Source: Tychonema sp. LEGE 06208 (GTDB taxonomy: Bacteria; Cyanobacteriota; Cyanobacteriia; Cyanobacteriales; Microcoleaceae). From it: 59,624 nt of DNA. This document shows positions 1 to 8,733 of the stretch, piece by piece. How positions within the stretch are numbered: position 1 is the first letter of the stretch; every line of letters starts with the position of its first letter. Under the pieces are notes generated by a model. The model was not told the DNA's origin. It did no database searches and worked only from the letters and a program-made list of their open reading frames with translations. Position numbers and translations under genes: made by a program. The DNA is taken from the NCBI RefSeq assembly GCF_015207505.1, contig NZ_JADEWT010000028.1, positions 1-59,624 on the forward strand, given 5' to 3'.

Positions 1-99
1 GATATTGAACACGATTTTAGTGCCTTAAAGCGAGCCAGAATGTATGCTCCTGCTGGCACATCTTTAGATGAACTTATCTGTGCCTACTGCGCTCAATAG
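1..99 (+). CDS. IS630-type transposase, C-terminal end (partial at window edge)
   Basis: Frame 1 is open from the first base to a TAG at 97-99. It encodes about 32 residues beginning DIEHDFSALKRARMY and ending in an LDELICAYCAQ-like tail. This matches the C-terminus of IS630-family DDE transposases, where the last catalytic acidic residue lies in a (I/V)ExxFxxLK context and the protein ends shortly after an LDExIxxYC motif. Only the tail is inside the window, so the upstream part, the inverted repeats and the TA target duplication cannot be seen. The neighbouring sequence is the 3' end of a decayed gene, which suggests the element inserted there. Family assignment rests on about 30 residues. 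Confidence 0.7.
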   Translation, partial: DIEHDFSALKRARMYAPAGTSLDELICAYCAQ

Positions 100-104
100 T
101 GTCT

Positions 105-638
105 CTTTTTTATTTGAAATGACTATAATTCCTTCTAACTTAAAAAAATTTCCACATACTCCCAGTTGTCAAAACTCCATAAATTGTCTGAATATCATGT
201 TCGCGACGCTGGTTAAATATTTGTGCTGCCATGCTTCCCCCTGTGCAATCTCCTCAGCCGGATGGAATGTTGTCGTTTTTGGCTTCCACAAAGGCGCTGG
301 CGATTCTATGAAAAGCTGTTCTGGCGATCGGCTAATTAGAAAATCGCAATAACCGCTCAAACCCCTAGCAGCGTCTACATTGAATTCTCGACCTGAAAAT
401 AAACTCATCCGTTGCGATAGCCTTTTTTGATTTCAACTAATATTGGCGCGACAATTAGCTCTGAGCGAGCTTTCTCGGAATTAATTTCTAGCGCTAAAGG
501 CAGATTGAATTGCAAAGTTTCTTGCAAAAAAGTGCTCGGTTCTATTTCGGGAATGTCGGCAAACAAGCCAACCGTTCTATTCAAGGTTATGCCAAAATTT
601 GTCTTAATTTGTTCGACGCTAAATTGACTGTAGGGCAT
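105..638 (-). pseudogene. Frameshifted cyanobacterial conserved hypothetical gene, 3' end next to an IS630 remnant
   Basis: Three reading-frame pieces on the minus strand form one protein. Residues starting MPYSQFSVEQIKTNFG run from 638 to about 420. After a frame change at the GAAATCAAAAAAGG tract the text resumes as [15 protein letters not shown] second change near 300 restores the segment [14 protein letters not shown], then a TGA in frame, then [19 protein letters not shown] and TTGSMWKFFKLEG. The VEAKN...QTIYG...TTGxxWKF pattern is familiar from a cyanobacterial hypothetical family of roughly 180-230 residues with a restriction-endonuclease-like core; the function is not known to me. At least two frameshifts and one stop make a functional product unlikely. 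The C-terminus is cut where the transposase tail begins. Confidence 0.7.
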
Positions 639-771
639 TTAACTCCCTCTCTCGAAAAATTAAGTGTTTTTAAGAAGATGAAATTACATCACTTGAGGCG
701 CTAAAATTTTGAAGCAGGGGTATTTATATACTTGGCTGCTTGTCCAATGCTTTCTGTCAAAGATAATTACT

Positions 772-999
772 ATGACGTTACGCGAACTTCAAGACCGAGC
801 ACTGAGGTTGTCTGCCGAGGAGCGATGGCAGTTAATTAATGCTTTGATGCGATCGCTCCAACCGAAACCCCGATCGAAGGTGAAGCCGAAGGGTTTAGCC
901 GCGAGTTTAATTGGCATTGCGAAAACGGACGCGCCACCACCTACAGATGCCGAAGTAAAGGCAATGTTAGATGAGCGGTTAGTGCAAAAGTATCTCTGA
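772..999 (+). CDS. Small antitoxin of a PIN-type toxin-antitoxin pair
   Basis: The protein is 75 residues, beginning MTLRELQDRALRLSAEERW. An N-terminal helix of this kind (LxxxAxxLSxEERxxLxxxL) is typical of short cyanobacterial antitoxins that bind a PIN ribonuclease, and the basic, proline-rich middle (PKPRSKVKPKG) would be the flexible linker. A longer reading frame from 709 exists, but the ATG at 772 gives the conserved N-terminus. The stop codon overlaps the start of the next gene as TGATG (997-1001), the usual translational coupling of toxin-antitoxin operons. The antitoxin looks intact even though its partner is broken. The precise family is not assigned. Confidence 0.6.
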   Translation: MTLRELQDRALRLSAEERWQLINALMRSLQPKPRSKVKPKGLAASLIGIAKTDAPPPTDAEVKAMLDERLVQKYL

Positions 1000-1424
1000 T
1001 GAAAGTTTTATTTGATACCAATGTTTGACTGGATGCAATGCTGGCCCGCGAACCTTTTGTAGCGGATGCTGCTTTTTTACTGAATGCAGTTGAATCGGGG
1101 CGAATTGAAGGGTTTATGTCGGCGACAACGGTTACGGATGTGCATTATTTGGTGGGACGACAAACCAAGAGTTCTGAAGCTGCGATAGCTGCTGTAACTC
1201 GACTGTTGGCATTAATGGAAATTTGTGCGGTGGATCGAGAGATTCTGGAGCAAGCGATCGGGCTGGGATTGCCTGATTTTGAAGATGCGGTGCAGATAGC
1301 GTGTGCGATCGAGTTAGAGTTAGAGGCGATCGTTACTCGGGATGTGAATGGATTCGCAGGGTCGTCGATTTCCGTTTTGTCGCCTCAAGAACTGAGAAAT
1401 CGGTTTGACCTAGCAGAGGGCTGA
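999..1424 (+). pseudogene. PIN-domain toxin (VapC-like) with an in-frame TGA at codon 10
   Basis: Starting at the ATG at 999, which overlaps the antitoxin stop, the frame reads MKVLFDTNV, then TGA at 1026-1028, then LDAMLAREPFVADAAFLLNAVE and on without interruption to 1424. The DTNVxLD motif is the conserved first acidic site of PIN ribonucleases. Later acidic residues lie in VTDVHYL and the LPDFEDAVQIACA segment, where DFEDAxQ is the usual PIN C-terminal acidic pair. The TGA replaces what would be one residue, plausibly a tryptophan (TGG). A restart at 1038 would lack the DTN aspartate and should be inactive. Read-through or a sequencing error cannot be excluded. Length with the N-terminus would be about 141 residues, normal for the family. 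Confidence 0.75.
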
Positions 1425-1440
1425 ATAAATTAGGCGATCG

Positions 1441-1479
1441 GTGTTTCATCGCCGCCTTAAAAGCGCCCAAATGAAACAC
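1441..1479. terminator. Hairpin between convergent genes
   Basis: GTGTTTCAT at 1441-1449 is the exact reverse complement of ATGAAACAC at 1471-1479, separated by a GC-rich 21-base loop. It lies between the end of the PIN gene and the end of the minus-strand HEAT gene, where a shared bidirectional terminator would sit. No clear T tract follows. Confidence 0.4.
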
Positions 1480-1503
1480 TTACAACAAAAGTATCGGTAT
1501 CTG

Positions 1504-2178
1504 TTATCCTTCTGCTTTCGACAAACGATCGAGAGAAATTGTTGCCGCTTGAGATACTTGAGAATTGCTGTCTTTTTCTAAGTATTTCAAAGCAGAGACA
1601 CTTTTAACACTCGGCAAATTCCCCAAAGCTTCCGCCAGCCTCTGCCTGATCAGCCAATCTTCCGACTGAGTAAAATTGAGGATGCGATCGATCGCGCCAA
1701 TGTCCTTAATTTCCCCCAAAGCCGAAATCGCCGCCTGCTGAATCACCACTTGCTCGCATTCGAGAGCTTTCAGCAGCACGTCGCGAGCTCGGGGATCTTT
1801 GAGATTTCCCAGAGAAACAGCAGCACTAAAGCGCACCAGCCATTCAGTATCTTCATAAAAAGCGCGCACCAAAGCCTCAAAAGCTCGGATATCTTCCAGA
1901 TAGCCTAAAGCACCCGCAGCATCAGCCCGAATGCCGTAATCAGGTTCAGTTTCTAGTAATTTGACTAGAATGGGATAGCACTCAGGAGTCGGTTTGACTC
2001 CGAGAGCAAACACAGCCATCGATCGCACTTGCAAACTTTCATCATTCAACACCTTTTTAATCAAAGGTACAGCCTCTGCTGCAGGGACGTTCCGCAAGTT
2101 AGCCAAAGCTACCATGCGATCGGCAGAATTTTCGCTTTCTAACTTGGCTGCAATTTGCTCTAAGCTTAAAGTTGTCAT
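1504..2178 (-). CDS. HEAT-repeat protein, NblB / phycobilin-lyase-like
   Basis: The 224-residue protein is made almost entirely of about six HEAT-like repeats of roughly 31 residues, seen as recurring patterns such as VRSMAVFALG, IRADAAGALG, VRFSAAVSLG, VIQQAAISALG and IRQRLAEALGNL. This is the architecture of the CpcE/NblB group: phycobilin lyase subunits and the phycobilisome degradation protein NblB, which is about 220 residues in unicellular cyanobacteria. Length and lack of other domains favour NblB or a general scaffold over CpcE. No cpc or apc gene is near, so a role in pigment turnover is an inference from family only. The start ATG follows the 357-base gap shared with the divergent sensor kinase. 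Confidence 0.6.
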   Translation of the reverse strand: MTTLSLEQIAAKLESENSADRMVALANLRNVPAAEAVPLIKKVLNDESLQVRSMAVFALGVKPTPECYPILVKLLETEPDYGIRADAAGALGYLEDIRAFEALVRAFYEDTEWLVRFSAAVSLGNLKDPRARDVLLKALECEQVVIQQAAISALGEIKDIGAIDRILNFTQSEDWLIRQRLAEALGNLPSVKSVSALKYLEKDSNSQVSQAATISLDRLSKAEG

Positions 2179-2535
2179 TATCGGTAAATCTTGTAGTAAA
2201 ACTTTACATTCTGGTTATTTTGATTATAAGTGAGTCTCCGGTTAAAAGCAGGCAGTAAAAACCGCCCCCATTTGAAATTGCAAACCGATCGCACTATCGA
2301 TCGAAAACTCGGATTAATGGAAATAATCAATTAGAAAGTCTATTATTAAAATCCCAAGCACAGGCTAGGTGTTTCTGGTGTTTCTGTCATTCCCTAACGC
2401 TTTGCCGATATTTATACCAGTTTCCCCCAAAATGCAACTCGGTAGCCTGCGCTCCAAACCCTTATACAATCAATCATTCCCCATCCACAATCGAAAATGG
2501 TATTAGCCGCCCTCTGACAACCTGCCCCATCAATT
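2179..2535. other. Divergent intergenic region
   Basis: This 357-base region separates two divergently transcribed genes, so it should hold both promoters. It is AT-rich around 2320-2350. I see no convincing -35/-10 pair, operator palindrome or RNA motif, and no coding potential. Confidence 0.4.
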
Positions 2536-4995
2536 ATGTCCTTTTACCACCCACCCTTTTACTCCTCAGCATTAGAACAGGCGATCGACCGCTACCCGCT
2601 AACCGCCCTACCAGATACTTCCTTAGCAGCGGCGATCGCCCTGATGAGTCAGTTGGAAAATAGTTGTCCCCTAACCAAAACACCTTTACCCTCAGAACCG
2701 GGGGCGATGACCGAAGTCTCAGCGCCGGAACAGGTGCGGGCCTGCTGCGTGCTCGTGGTGCAAAACCAGCAGACTATTACCACAGACAACTTATCCGACA
2801 ACCCCAGCCGCGGGCTGTTACTGGGGATATTAACTCCCGCCGACTTAGTGAGACCCATCGCTTCTGGCAAAATAGACACTCAGAAAAAAGGAGCCTCGCA
2901 CAAAATACCAATTTCCGAAATCATGTCTCCGGTGTCGGTTGTTCTCACAGCATCCGACGACCAAGACGTGTTCGGCGCTTTATCCTTATTTCGCCAGCAC
3001 AAAATTCGCTATTTGCCGATCGTCAATCAATTTCGCCACTTGGTAGGAGTGCTCACTAGGGAAAGAATTCGCCAAGTATTGCAGCCTTCAAACATTCTGA
3101 AATTGCGGCGGGTAGCAGAATTGATGACTACGCCAATTACAGCGCCCCACACCGCGTCGCTGCTGAGCATAGCCGAACTGATGTCAGAGCATCAAGTCAG
3201 TTGTGTAGTCATTACAAAAAACAAAGAATTGACAATGGAGAAACCCAAAGATGACTATACCTCCATTTTTCACTATTCCTTTCAGCAACCTCTGGGAATT
3301 ATTACCGAATACGACATCGTGCAGGCACTGTTTCTCGAAGTAAATTTCGAGCAAACCCTAGCTCAAGAAGTCATGAGAACTCCCCTGCAATTTCTGCAAC
3401 CTTCCGATTCCCTGTGGACGGCGCACAAACAAATGCAGCAGCAACAAGTGCAGCGGTTGGTGGTGTGCGGAGGGCGCGGAGAACTATTGGGAATTATTAC
3501 CCAAACCAACTTGCTCCGAGTCCTCGATCCGACAGAAATGTACCGAGTTGTCAAACAGTTGCAGCAGTCGGTTTATCAACTGCAAGCAGAAAAATTGGAA
3601 CTGCTGCAAAGCCGCAATGCCAAATTGGAACAGCAGGTGCGCGAACGGACTGCTAAACTCCACGAACAGGTGCAGCGCGATCGGCTGCTAACTCAAATTT
3701 CCTTGCGGATTCACCAATCCTTAAACCTCGAAGAAATTCTTAACGCCAGCGTCGATGAAGTCCGGCAAGTTCTGCACGCCGACAGAGTAGCCATCGTGCG
3801 TTTGGAGTCGAAGGATTTGGGCATTGTCGTGGCAGAATCCGTTGCGTCCAAGTGGTCTTCAATCTTGGGAGAAATCATGCCAGATACAATGTGGCATGAA
3901 TCTGCGTTGGCGATCGAACAGGAAATATACGCCGTCCCCGACATCGAGCAAGCTAATTTGAATGCCGAAACATCTGTACGCTTGCAGCAAGCGCAAATCA
4001 AAGCTTATTTGATTGTACCAATTTTGCAAGACAGCAATTTGTGGGGCGTGATGTGCGTCCATCAGTGTTCTAAATCGCGGCAGTGGCAACCTTCGGAAGT
4101 GGATTTGCTGCTACAACTGGCAACTCAAATCGCGATCGCCATTCAGCAAGCCCAACTCTACCAGCAAGTACAAAATCTCAACACCGACCTCGAACGCCAA
4201 GTCCAAGAACGCACCGCCCAATTGCAGCAAAAAGTGCAGGAACTCCAGCATTTAAACGTTCTCAAAGATGAATTTCTCAGCACAGTTTCTCACGAATTAC
4301 GCACGCCTTTAGCTAATATGAAAATGGCTATTCATATGCTGAAAGTTTCTCCCACACCAGACAGACGGCAGATTTATTTAGAAATTTTAGAAACAGAATG
4401 TACTAGAGAAACCGATTTGATTAATGCTTTGCTCGATTTGCAGCGCCTCGAAGCAGCAGCTTGCCCGATCGACCTCGAACCAGTAAACTTAGAAGTCTGG
4501 CTGCCTACTATTATCGAGCCATTTTACACCCGCACCCAGAACCGCCACCAGCATTTGCGATTTGAGTGCGATTCTCACCTCCCCACCATCAGTTCCAACC
4601 GCGCTAGTTTGGGACGAATTTTAGCAGAAATACTCAACAATGCCTGCAAATATACCGCCAATGACGGCGAAATCTCTCTCAGAGTTGAGTGCAAAAATGG
4701 ATACTGGGAAGAGGTCGGAAGCGGAAAAAATTCTATCCCAGCAACTGATTTAACTTCCTTCATCCAATTTAAACTCAGCAATCAATCGTCTATTTCTATA
4801 CAGGAACTGCCCCGAATTTTTGATAAATTTTATCGAGTTCCCAACGCTGACCCCTGGAAACAAGGAGGTACAGGTTTGGGTTTAGCTTTGGTGCAAAAAC
4901 TGGTCGAACAGTTGCAGGGCAAAATTGACGTAGAAAGCAGCAATGGCTGGACTAATTTTACCGTAACATTTCCTATTAACCCCGATGAAAATTAG
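2536..4995 (+). CDS. CBS-CBS-GAF sensor histidine kinase
   Basis: An 819-residue soluble sensor kinase. Residues about 10-345 hold four CBS motifs in two pairs (DADLVRPI-like ends, ISEIMSPVSVVLTASD, VAELMTTPITAP, AQEVMRTPLQFL), which usually bind adenine nucleotides. A coiled coil (about 345-390) leads to a GAF domain (about 390-540), a second coiled coil, then the transmitter: H-box SHELRTPLANMKM with the phospho-acceptor at H586, N-box EILNNACKYT, F-box IFDKFYRVP and G2-box GTGLGLAL near 778-783. The G1/D-box is degenerate: where NSGVEI or DxGxG is expected the text reads LSNQSSISI, and a poorly conserved stretch lies between the N-box and F-box. Phosphorylation competence is therefore uncertain. 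No response regulator is adjacent, so it is an orphan kinase. No membrane segment is visible. Confidence 0.9.
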   Translation: MSFYHPPFYSSALEQAIDRYPLTALPDTSLAAAIALMSQLENSCPLTKTPLPSEPGAMTEVSAPEQVRACCVLVVQNQQTITTDNLSDNPSRGLLLGILTPADLVRPIASGKIDTQKKGASHKIPISEIMSPVSVVLTASDDQDVFGALSLFRQHKIRYLPIVNQFRHLVGVLTRERIRQVLQPSNILKLRRVAELMTTPITAPHTASLLSIAELMSEHQVSCVVITKNKELTMEKPKDDYTSIFHYSFQQPLGIITEYDIVQALFLEVNFEQTLAQEVMRTPLQFLQPSDSLWTAHKQMQQQQVQRLVVCGGRGELLGIITQTNLLRVLDPTEMYRVVKQLQQSVYQLQAEKLELLQSRNAKLEQQVRERTAKLHEQVQRDRLLTQISLRIHQSLNLEEILNASVDEVRQVLHADRVAIVRLESKDLGIVVAESVASKWSSILGEIMPDTMWHESALAIEQEIYAVPDIEQANLNAETSVRLQQAQIKAYLIVPILQDSNLWGVMCVHQCSKSRQWQPSEVDLLLQLATQIAIAIQQAQLYQQVQNLNTDLERQVQERTAQLQQKVQELQHLNVLKDEFLSTVSHELRTPLANMKMAIHMLKVSPTPDRRQIYLEILETECTRETDLINALLDLQRLEAAACPIDLEPVNLEVWLPTIIEPFYTRTQNRHQHLRFECDSHLPTISSNRASLGRILAEILNNACKYTANDGEISLRVECKNGYWEEVGSGKNSIPATDLTSFIQFKLSNQSSISIQELPRIFDKFYRVPNADPWKQGGTGLGLALVQKLVEQLQGKIDVESSNGWTNFTVTFPINPDEN

Positions 4996-5261
4996 TCCGC
5001 CATCAGTCGATTTAAGCTTTGAGATTTACTTCACAAATTAATCTGGAAAATTGAACCAGAGTCTGAAAATCTGTAAACGTTCACTTTTTCGGAGTTTAGT
5101 CCTCATATCATGTCCGGTAGATTAATAACAAAAACGGTTGGTTCGCGCGTGCGGACTAATTTGAGATCGGTCAATCGACCGGAGATGATATCATCCATTT
5201 GAATACTAAACTCCAAACGCTCAAACAAATCTGATGATTGTCGTCCTTTTCCGAGATGATA
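4996..5261. repeat. Intergenic region with a dispersed repeat also found near 39.5 kb
   Basis: The region between convergent genes contains the string TCATATCATGTCCGGTAGAT near 5103 followed by ATAACAAAAACGG and CGCGTGCGGACTAA. A close relative occurs at 39462-39515 (ATATCATCTCCGGTCGATTA then AACAAAAATGG and CGCGTGCGGACTGAA). GAGATGATATCA also recurs inside the region at about 5181 and 5254. I take it as a degenerate dispersed element; no gene is visible. Confidence 0.5.
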
Positions 5262-7625
5262 TCACTCTTTTTTCGGAGCTAGTTTGCGGATGCCAGACTC
5301 TACTGGTATAAAATTTAAATATTCATTTTTATCTTCCAGAGCTAATGATTTAGATGCTTGATACTTCTTACCTTTGGTGGGATTATTGGCAACTGTACCC
5401 AAGCAGGGTATGCCAAAATTTTCTAATTGACTGAAAACTTTTTTGACTACAGAAAACTTGGTCTTGCGAAGTGCTACAACCATTAGCATTCCATCTGTGC
5501 GCGCCGCTAAATAATTCGCATCTTTACTGTCAACCAGCGGTGGCGTATCGTAGATAACTAAGTCAAATGTTGCGTGAAGTTCATCCATTAAATATTGCAT
5601 CCCCGATGAAGCAAGCCGTCTAGCAACACCAGGAATAGAAAGACCCGCAGTTAATACAAAAAGATTATCTTCTAGATGCGATCGCTGGATAATTTCATTT
5701 GGTTGGTTTTTACTGTCGTCGAGCAAGTTGCTCAATCCCTTTAGATTAGGCAGTTCCAAGAGGAAGTGCAAGCTGGGCGAATGCAAATCGGCATCTACTA
5801 ACAGCACTCGCTGGCCCGCCAGCGCTGCAACGTGAGCTAAGTTTAAAGCAACGGTAGATTTACCTTCGCCAACTGTAGCCGAACCAACTGCCAAAGATCC
5901 AATAGTTCGATTTGAAGAAAGAAAGCGAATATTAGTATAAAGAGAGTCAAAAGCTTCTATAAATTCCGAAGCAACTTTTTTATCCCCCTCTTTTTTTTCA
6001 AGATAAGTATAGGAATTAGCAATAGAAGGCGGAAATTTTTTAGCATTTTTGTCCCGAGGAACCACTCCCAATAAAGGCGCATCAAACGCATCTTTAATGT
6101 CATCAGCAGAGTAAAAAATATTGCGGAACTTTTCAATCAAGATAGCCACGGCTACACCCAACACTAGCCCCCCAATAATTGCCATAAAAAATTTGTTGGC
6201 ATTTTTCGAGGCTACGGGAATATATTTGCCAGTCTTAGGATCTTGCGGTATCCGGGGCTCAGAAATTACTTCCCAAGGTACTTGGCTTTGAGCTGCTTGG
6301 ACGCGCAGAGTTTCTCGCTGAGTTAACAGTTGATCGCGGGTGCGCGCTGCTATGTCTAATTGCTGTTGCAGTTCGTTGTAGCGACGAGCTATACTGGGAA
6401 ATTCTCTTGCTTGTCGGCTCAAATCATTTTTTGTTTGGGCGATCGCCTGACTGCGAGCTTCTAAAACTTGAACTTGGTTAGCAGTATCAACCAATTGTTT
6501 GATCAAGCCTATGCGAATCGAATTTTGAAAATTCTGAACTTTAGCATTGGCGTCAGGGCCTACTAAATTTTGCCCCAAAATTCGCTCAGTTTGCTGGTTG
6601 AGCAAAGCTACTAAATTTGCCCGCTTGCGCTCTAAAGCTTCCACTATCGGGTTCGCAGATTTAAAACGAGCTGTTTCTACAGCAATCTGACCTTCTACTT
6701 CCTTAACCTTGGTCAGCAACTCTTTATATTGAGGTTCTTCGCTTAAAGCTGAAGCGGCAATAGCTTCATTTGGTGTAAAATCTAATTGCTTTTGCAAGTT
6801 AGCGTACAGCGTTTTCTGTTCCCGCAACAGCCTTTGAGTTTCTAACTCTAAAGTTTCTACTGTGCGAACTTGCTGGATTAATTGCGCGCCTTGTTCCTTA
6901 GGATCTGTAATTTTTTGCTGCTGCTGTATCACCTGTAAATCCGACTTCAGGTCATTTACGCGCTTGCTAAGTCCCGGAAGCTGGTTTTCAATAAACTTAA
7001 CTCCTTCACCAATGCGACTCTTGCGTTCGTCAAGGCTGTACTTTAAATATTTCTTTTTAGTTTCTTGTAAAACAAACTTAATTTCTTCAGGTTCATTGCC
7101 CAGGAAACGAACTTCCAAAATTTTAGTTTTCGTCAACTCATCGTCTCCGAGGCGCAAAACGAGTAATCCTTTTTGAAGAAGTTCCTCAGTCATTTTTGGA
7201 TATTTTTTTTGGACTTGTTTCGTAATAGCCGATAGCATCTCAGGACTCTGGAGAATTTGCAGTTGAGTTGCGTAGTCCAAACTAAAAAAATCTCGACTAG
7301 GCACTCCCCCACCCTCGCTCTGATTGGCGAGGGCCGCGGGGTCAGCAATTCTTGCCTCCGTTGTCACGGGTTCCACAAGCAGACGAAAATCGCCTTGATA
7401 TGTTTTCTTGCTTTGCTTGATCTGAAAATAAATTCCACCGCCTGCTAGAGCGACAATCCCAATGATGACTAGGGCTTTGCGCCCGAGAGTCCTAAACAAC
7501 GGGTTGAGATTCAATCCTTTCTGAGGCTGCGCGCCTAACTCTTCTCCCTCGTCAACGGAAAATTGCTGCACCTGTCTGCTCTGGTTGCTAATGGGTACGA
7601 GATGAGCGTCCTGTTCTTTTTCCAT
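5262..7625 (-). CDS. Wzc-like polysaccharide co-polymerase with BY-kinase domain
   Basis: The 787-residue protein has a cytoplasmic N-terminus, a first membrane segment near residues 50-70 (ALVIIGIVALAGGGIYF), a Wzz-type periplasmic domain with long coiled coils, a second membrane segment around residue 500 (FFMAIIGGLVLGVAVAILI) and a C-terminal bacterial tyrosine kinase/CpsD ATPase. The kinase has Walker A ATVGEGKSTV (lysine near 589), Walker A' LLVDADLHSP and Walker B DLVIYDTPP. Such proteins control chain length in capsule and exopolysaccharide export. The start at 7625 is chosen because AGAGGT lies five bases upstream; an earlier ATG at 7640 has no such site. The tail has few tyrosines (near KKYQ and EYLN), fewer than the cluster in E. 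coli Wzc. No other polysaccharide gene is adjacent. Confidence 0.9.
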   Translation of the reverse strand: MEKEQDAHLVPISNQSRQVQQFSVDEGEELGAQPQKGLNLNPLFRTLGRKALVIIGIVALAGGGIYFQIKQSKKTYQGDFRLLVEPVTTEARIADPAALANQSEGGGVPSRDFFSLDYATQLQILQSPEMLSAITKQVQKKYPKMTEELLQKGLLVLRLGDDELTKTKILEVRFLGNEPEEIKFVLQETKKKYLKYSLDERKSRIGEGVKFIENQLPGLSKRVNDLKSDLQVIQQQQKITDPKEQGAQLIQQVRTVETLELETQRLLREQKTLYANLQKQLDFTPNEAIAASALSEEPQYKELLTKVKEVEGQIAVETARFKSANPIVEALERKRANLVALLNQQTERILGQNLVGPDANAKVQNFQNSIRIGLIKQLVDTANQVQVLEARSQAIAQTKNDLSRQAREFPSIARRYNELQQQLDIAARTRDQLLTQRETLRVQAAQSQVPWEVISEPRIPQDPKTGKYIPVASKNANKFFMAIIGGLVLGVAVAILIEKFRNIFYSADDIKDAFDAPLLGVVPRDKNAKKFPPSIANSYTYLEKKEGDKKVASEFIEAFDSLYTNIRFLSSNRTIGSLAVGSATVGEGKSTVALNLAHVAALAGQRVLLVDADLHSPSLHFLLELPNLKGLSNLLDDSKNQPNEIIQRSHLEDNLFVLTAGLSIPGVARRLASSGMQYLMDELHATFDLVIYDTPPLVDSKDANYLAARTDGMLMVVALRKTKFSVVKKVFSQLENFGIPCLGTVANNPTKGKKYQASKSLALEDKNEYLNFIPVESGIRKLAPKKE

Positions 7626-8733
7626 GTTGACCTCTTTCATATTTGTTGGGTAAAATCAGCTTTGTTGTGCGACCCTTCTGGTTGATACTTTCACCATTGA
7701 CTTCAGGATATCACAGGAGATTATTGGTTTGTCGGTTCTACTTCCTGCTAATAATTTTCACTACTTTCACATCATATACAAAAATAACTAAATTCCTATG
7801 TTTTGCCTGCTGCCAAAGTTTTTTTACTAATTGCTTGAGAGTTGTATCCGACTGTATTGTGGTCTGCTGTGTTGTGCTTATCTTCTGGGTTTCTGGGCGG
7901 CTGTACCCACTTTTTAGGATGTCGCTGAGATCGCCTCTAGCGCGATAACTTTACCAAAATTTTACAATTTGTCCTCACACATCAGGAGCCGATCGCGCTG
8001 CTATTGCCTTCTCCTCTATTCTGCGACTTTTCTGTCAGGCATCAACTGTAGCATCTGTTAAATTATACGCTAATTGACCGACTAAAAAGTTGGCCATTTT
8101 GCAGATAGATCTAATTAGCAGCCTTCAGCAGATTTTTTTAACTGTAACTAATCGAATCAATTTCCGAAAAAAATCTGTCTTTTATTTTAATAATAAACTT
8201 TTTGACGAGCTGGATGACTGCTTACATCGATCGAATTATTTGTCGGGATAATTATATCACATACTACTCTAAATAGTGCCGTACAGACATAAAAATTAAT
8301 AACTGGCAAGTTCAAAGTCGATGGACATCTCGAAAAGCTCAAACTTCTGGGTGTTTGTACCGGGGCAAAGCGCGATCGAGAATGTGATGTTTTTTCTTAG
8401 AAAAATTAGGTTATAGGGCAATACCGTTTACTTAAGTCAACGTAGGGTGCGTCGCCAAAAACAAATCTCGCCCTGGAGCGCCAGATTAAACGAGCGACGC
8501 ACCCTACAACTTATAACTGCTTCCCAGGCTCTGGGAAAAGAACCCATATTTAGAGTATCTACCTCCGCACAAGATTAGGGAGGCAGAGCCTGGTAACGAG
8601 TAGAAGACTCCAATTAGTCAGAGCCAAGAAAGAGTTCGTAATTGATGGGAACATAGCTATAGATATCGCCCAGATTAGCTGTTGGTAGTTGTTACTTTTT
8701 GAGTTTACTCATTCCACTTAGCTGAATCTTTGC
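7626..8733. other. Long intergenic region without a recognisable gene
   Basis: About 1.1 kb separates the Wzc-like gene from the symporter, both on the minus strand. Open frames here are short and lack conserved features or ribosome sites. The stretch 8080-8330 is AT-rich. An inverted repeat sits at 8442-8507, and 8565-8610 (GGAGGCAGAGCCTGG and GGTAACGAGTA) resembles a segment at 26090-26140. The region should contain the promoter of the Wzc-like gene near its 7626 end. Confidence 0.5.
8442..8507. repeat. Inverted repeat of the GTAGGGTGCGTCG family
   Basis: GTAGGGTGCGTCG at 8442-8454 is the perfect reverse complement of CGACGCACCCTAC at 8495-8507, with a 40-base centre. Hairpin elements with these arms are common between cyanobacterial genes. 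It could fold as RNA or be a non-autonomous mobile element. Confidence 0.7.

Noticed and set aside
7643-7948. Plus-strand open frame of 101 residues upstream of the Wzc-like gene
   Set aside because: No conserved domain or ribosome site, poor composition (Cys/Phe-rich), and it runs through the likely promoter of the minus-strand gene.
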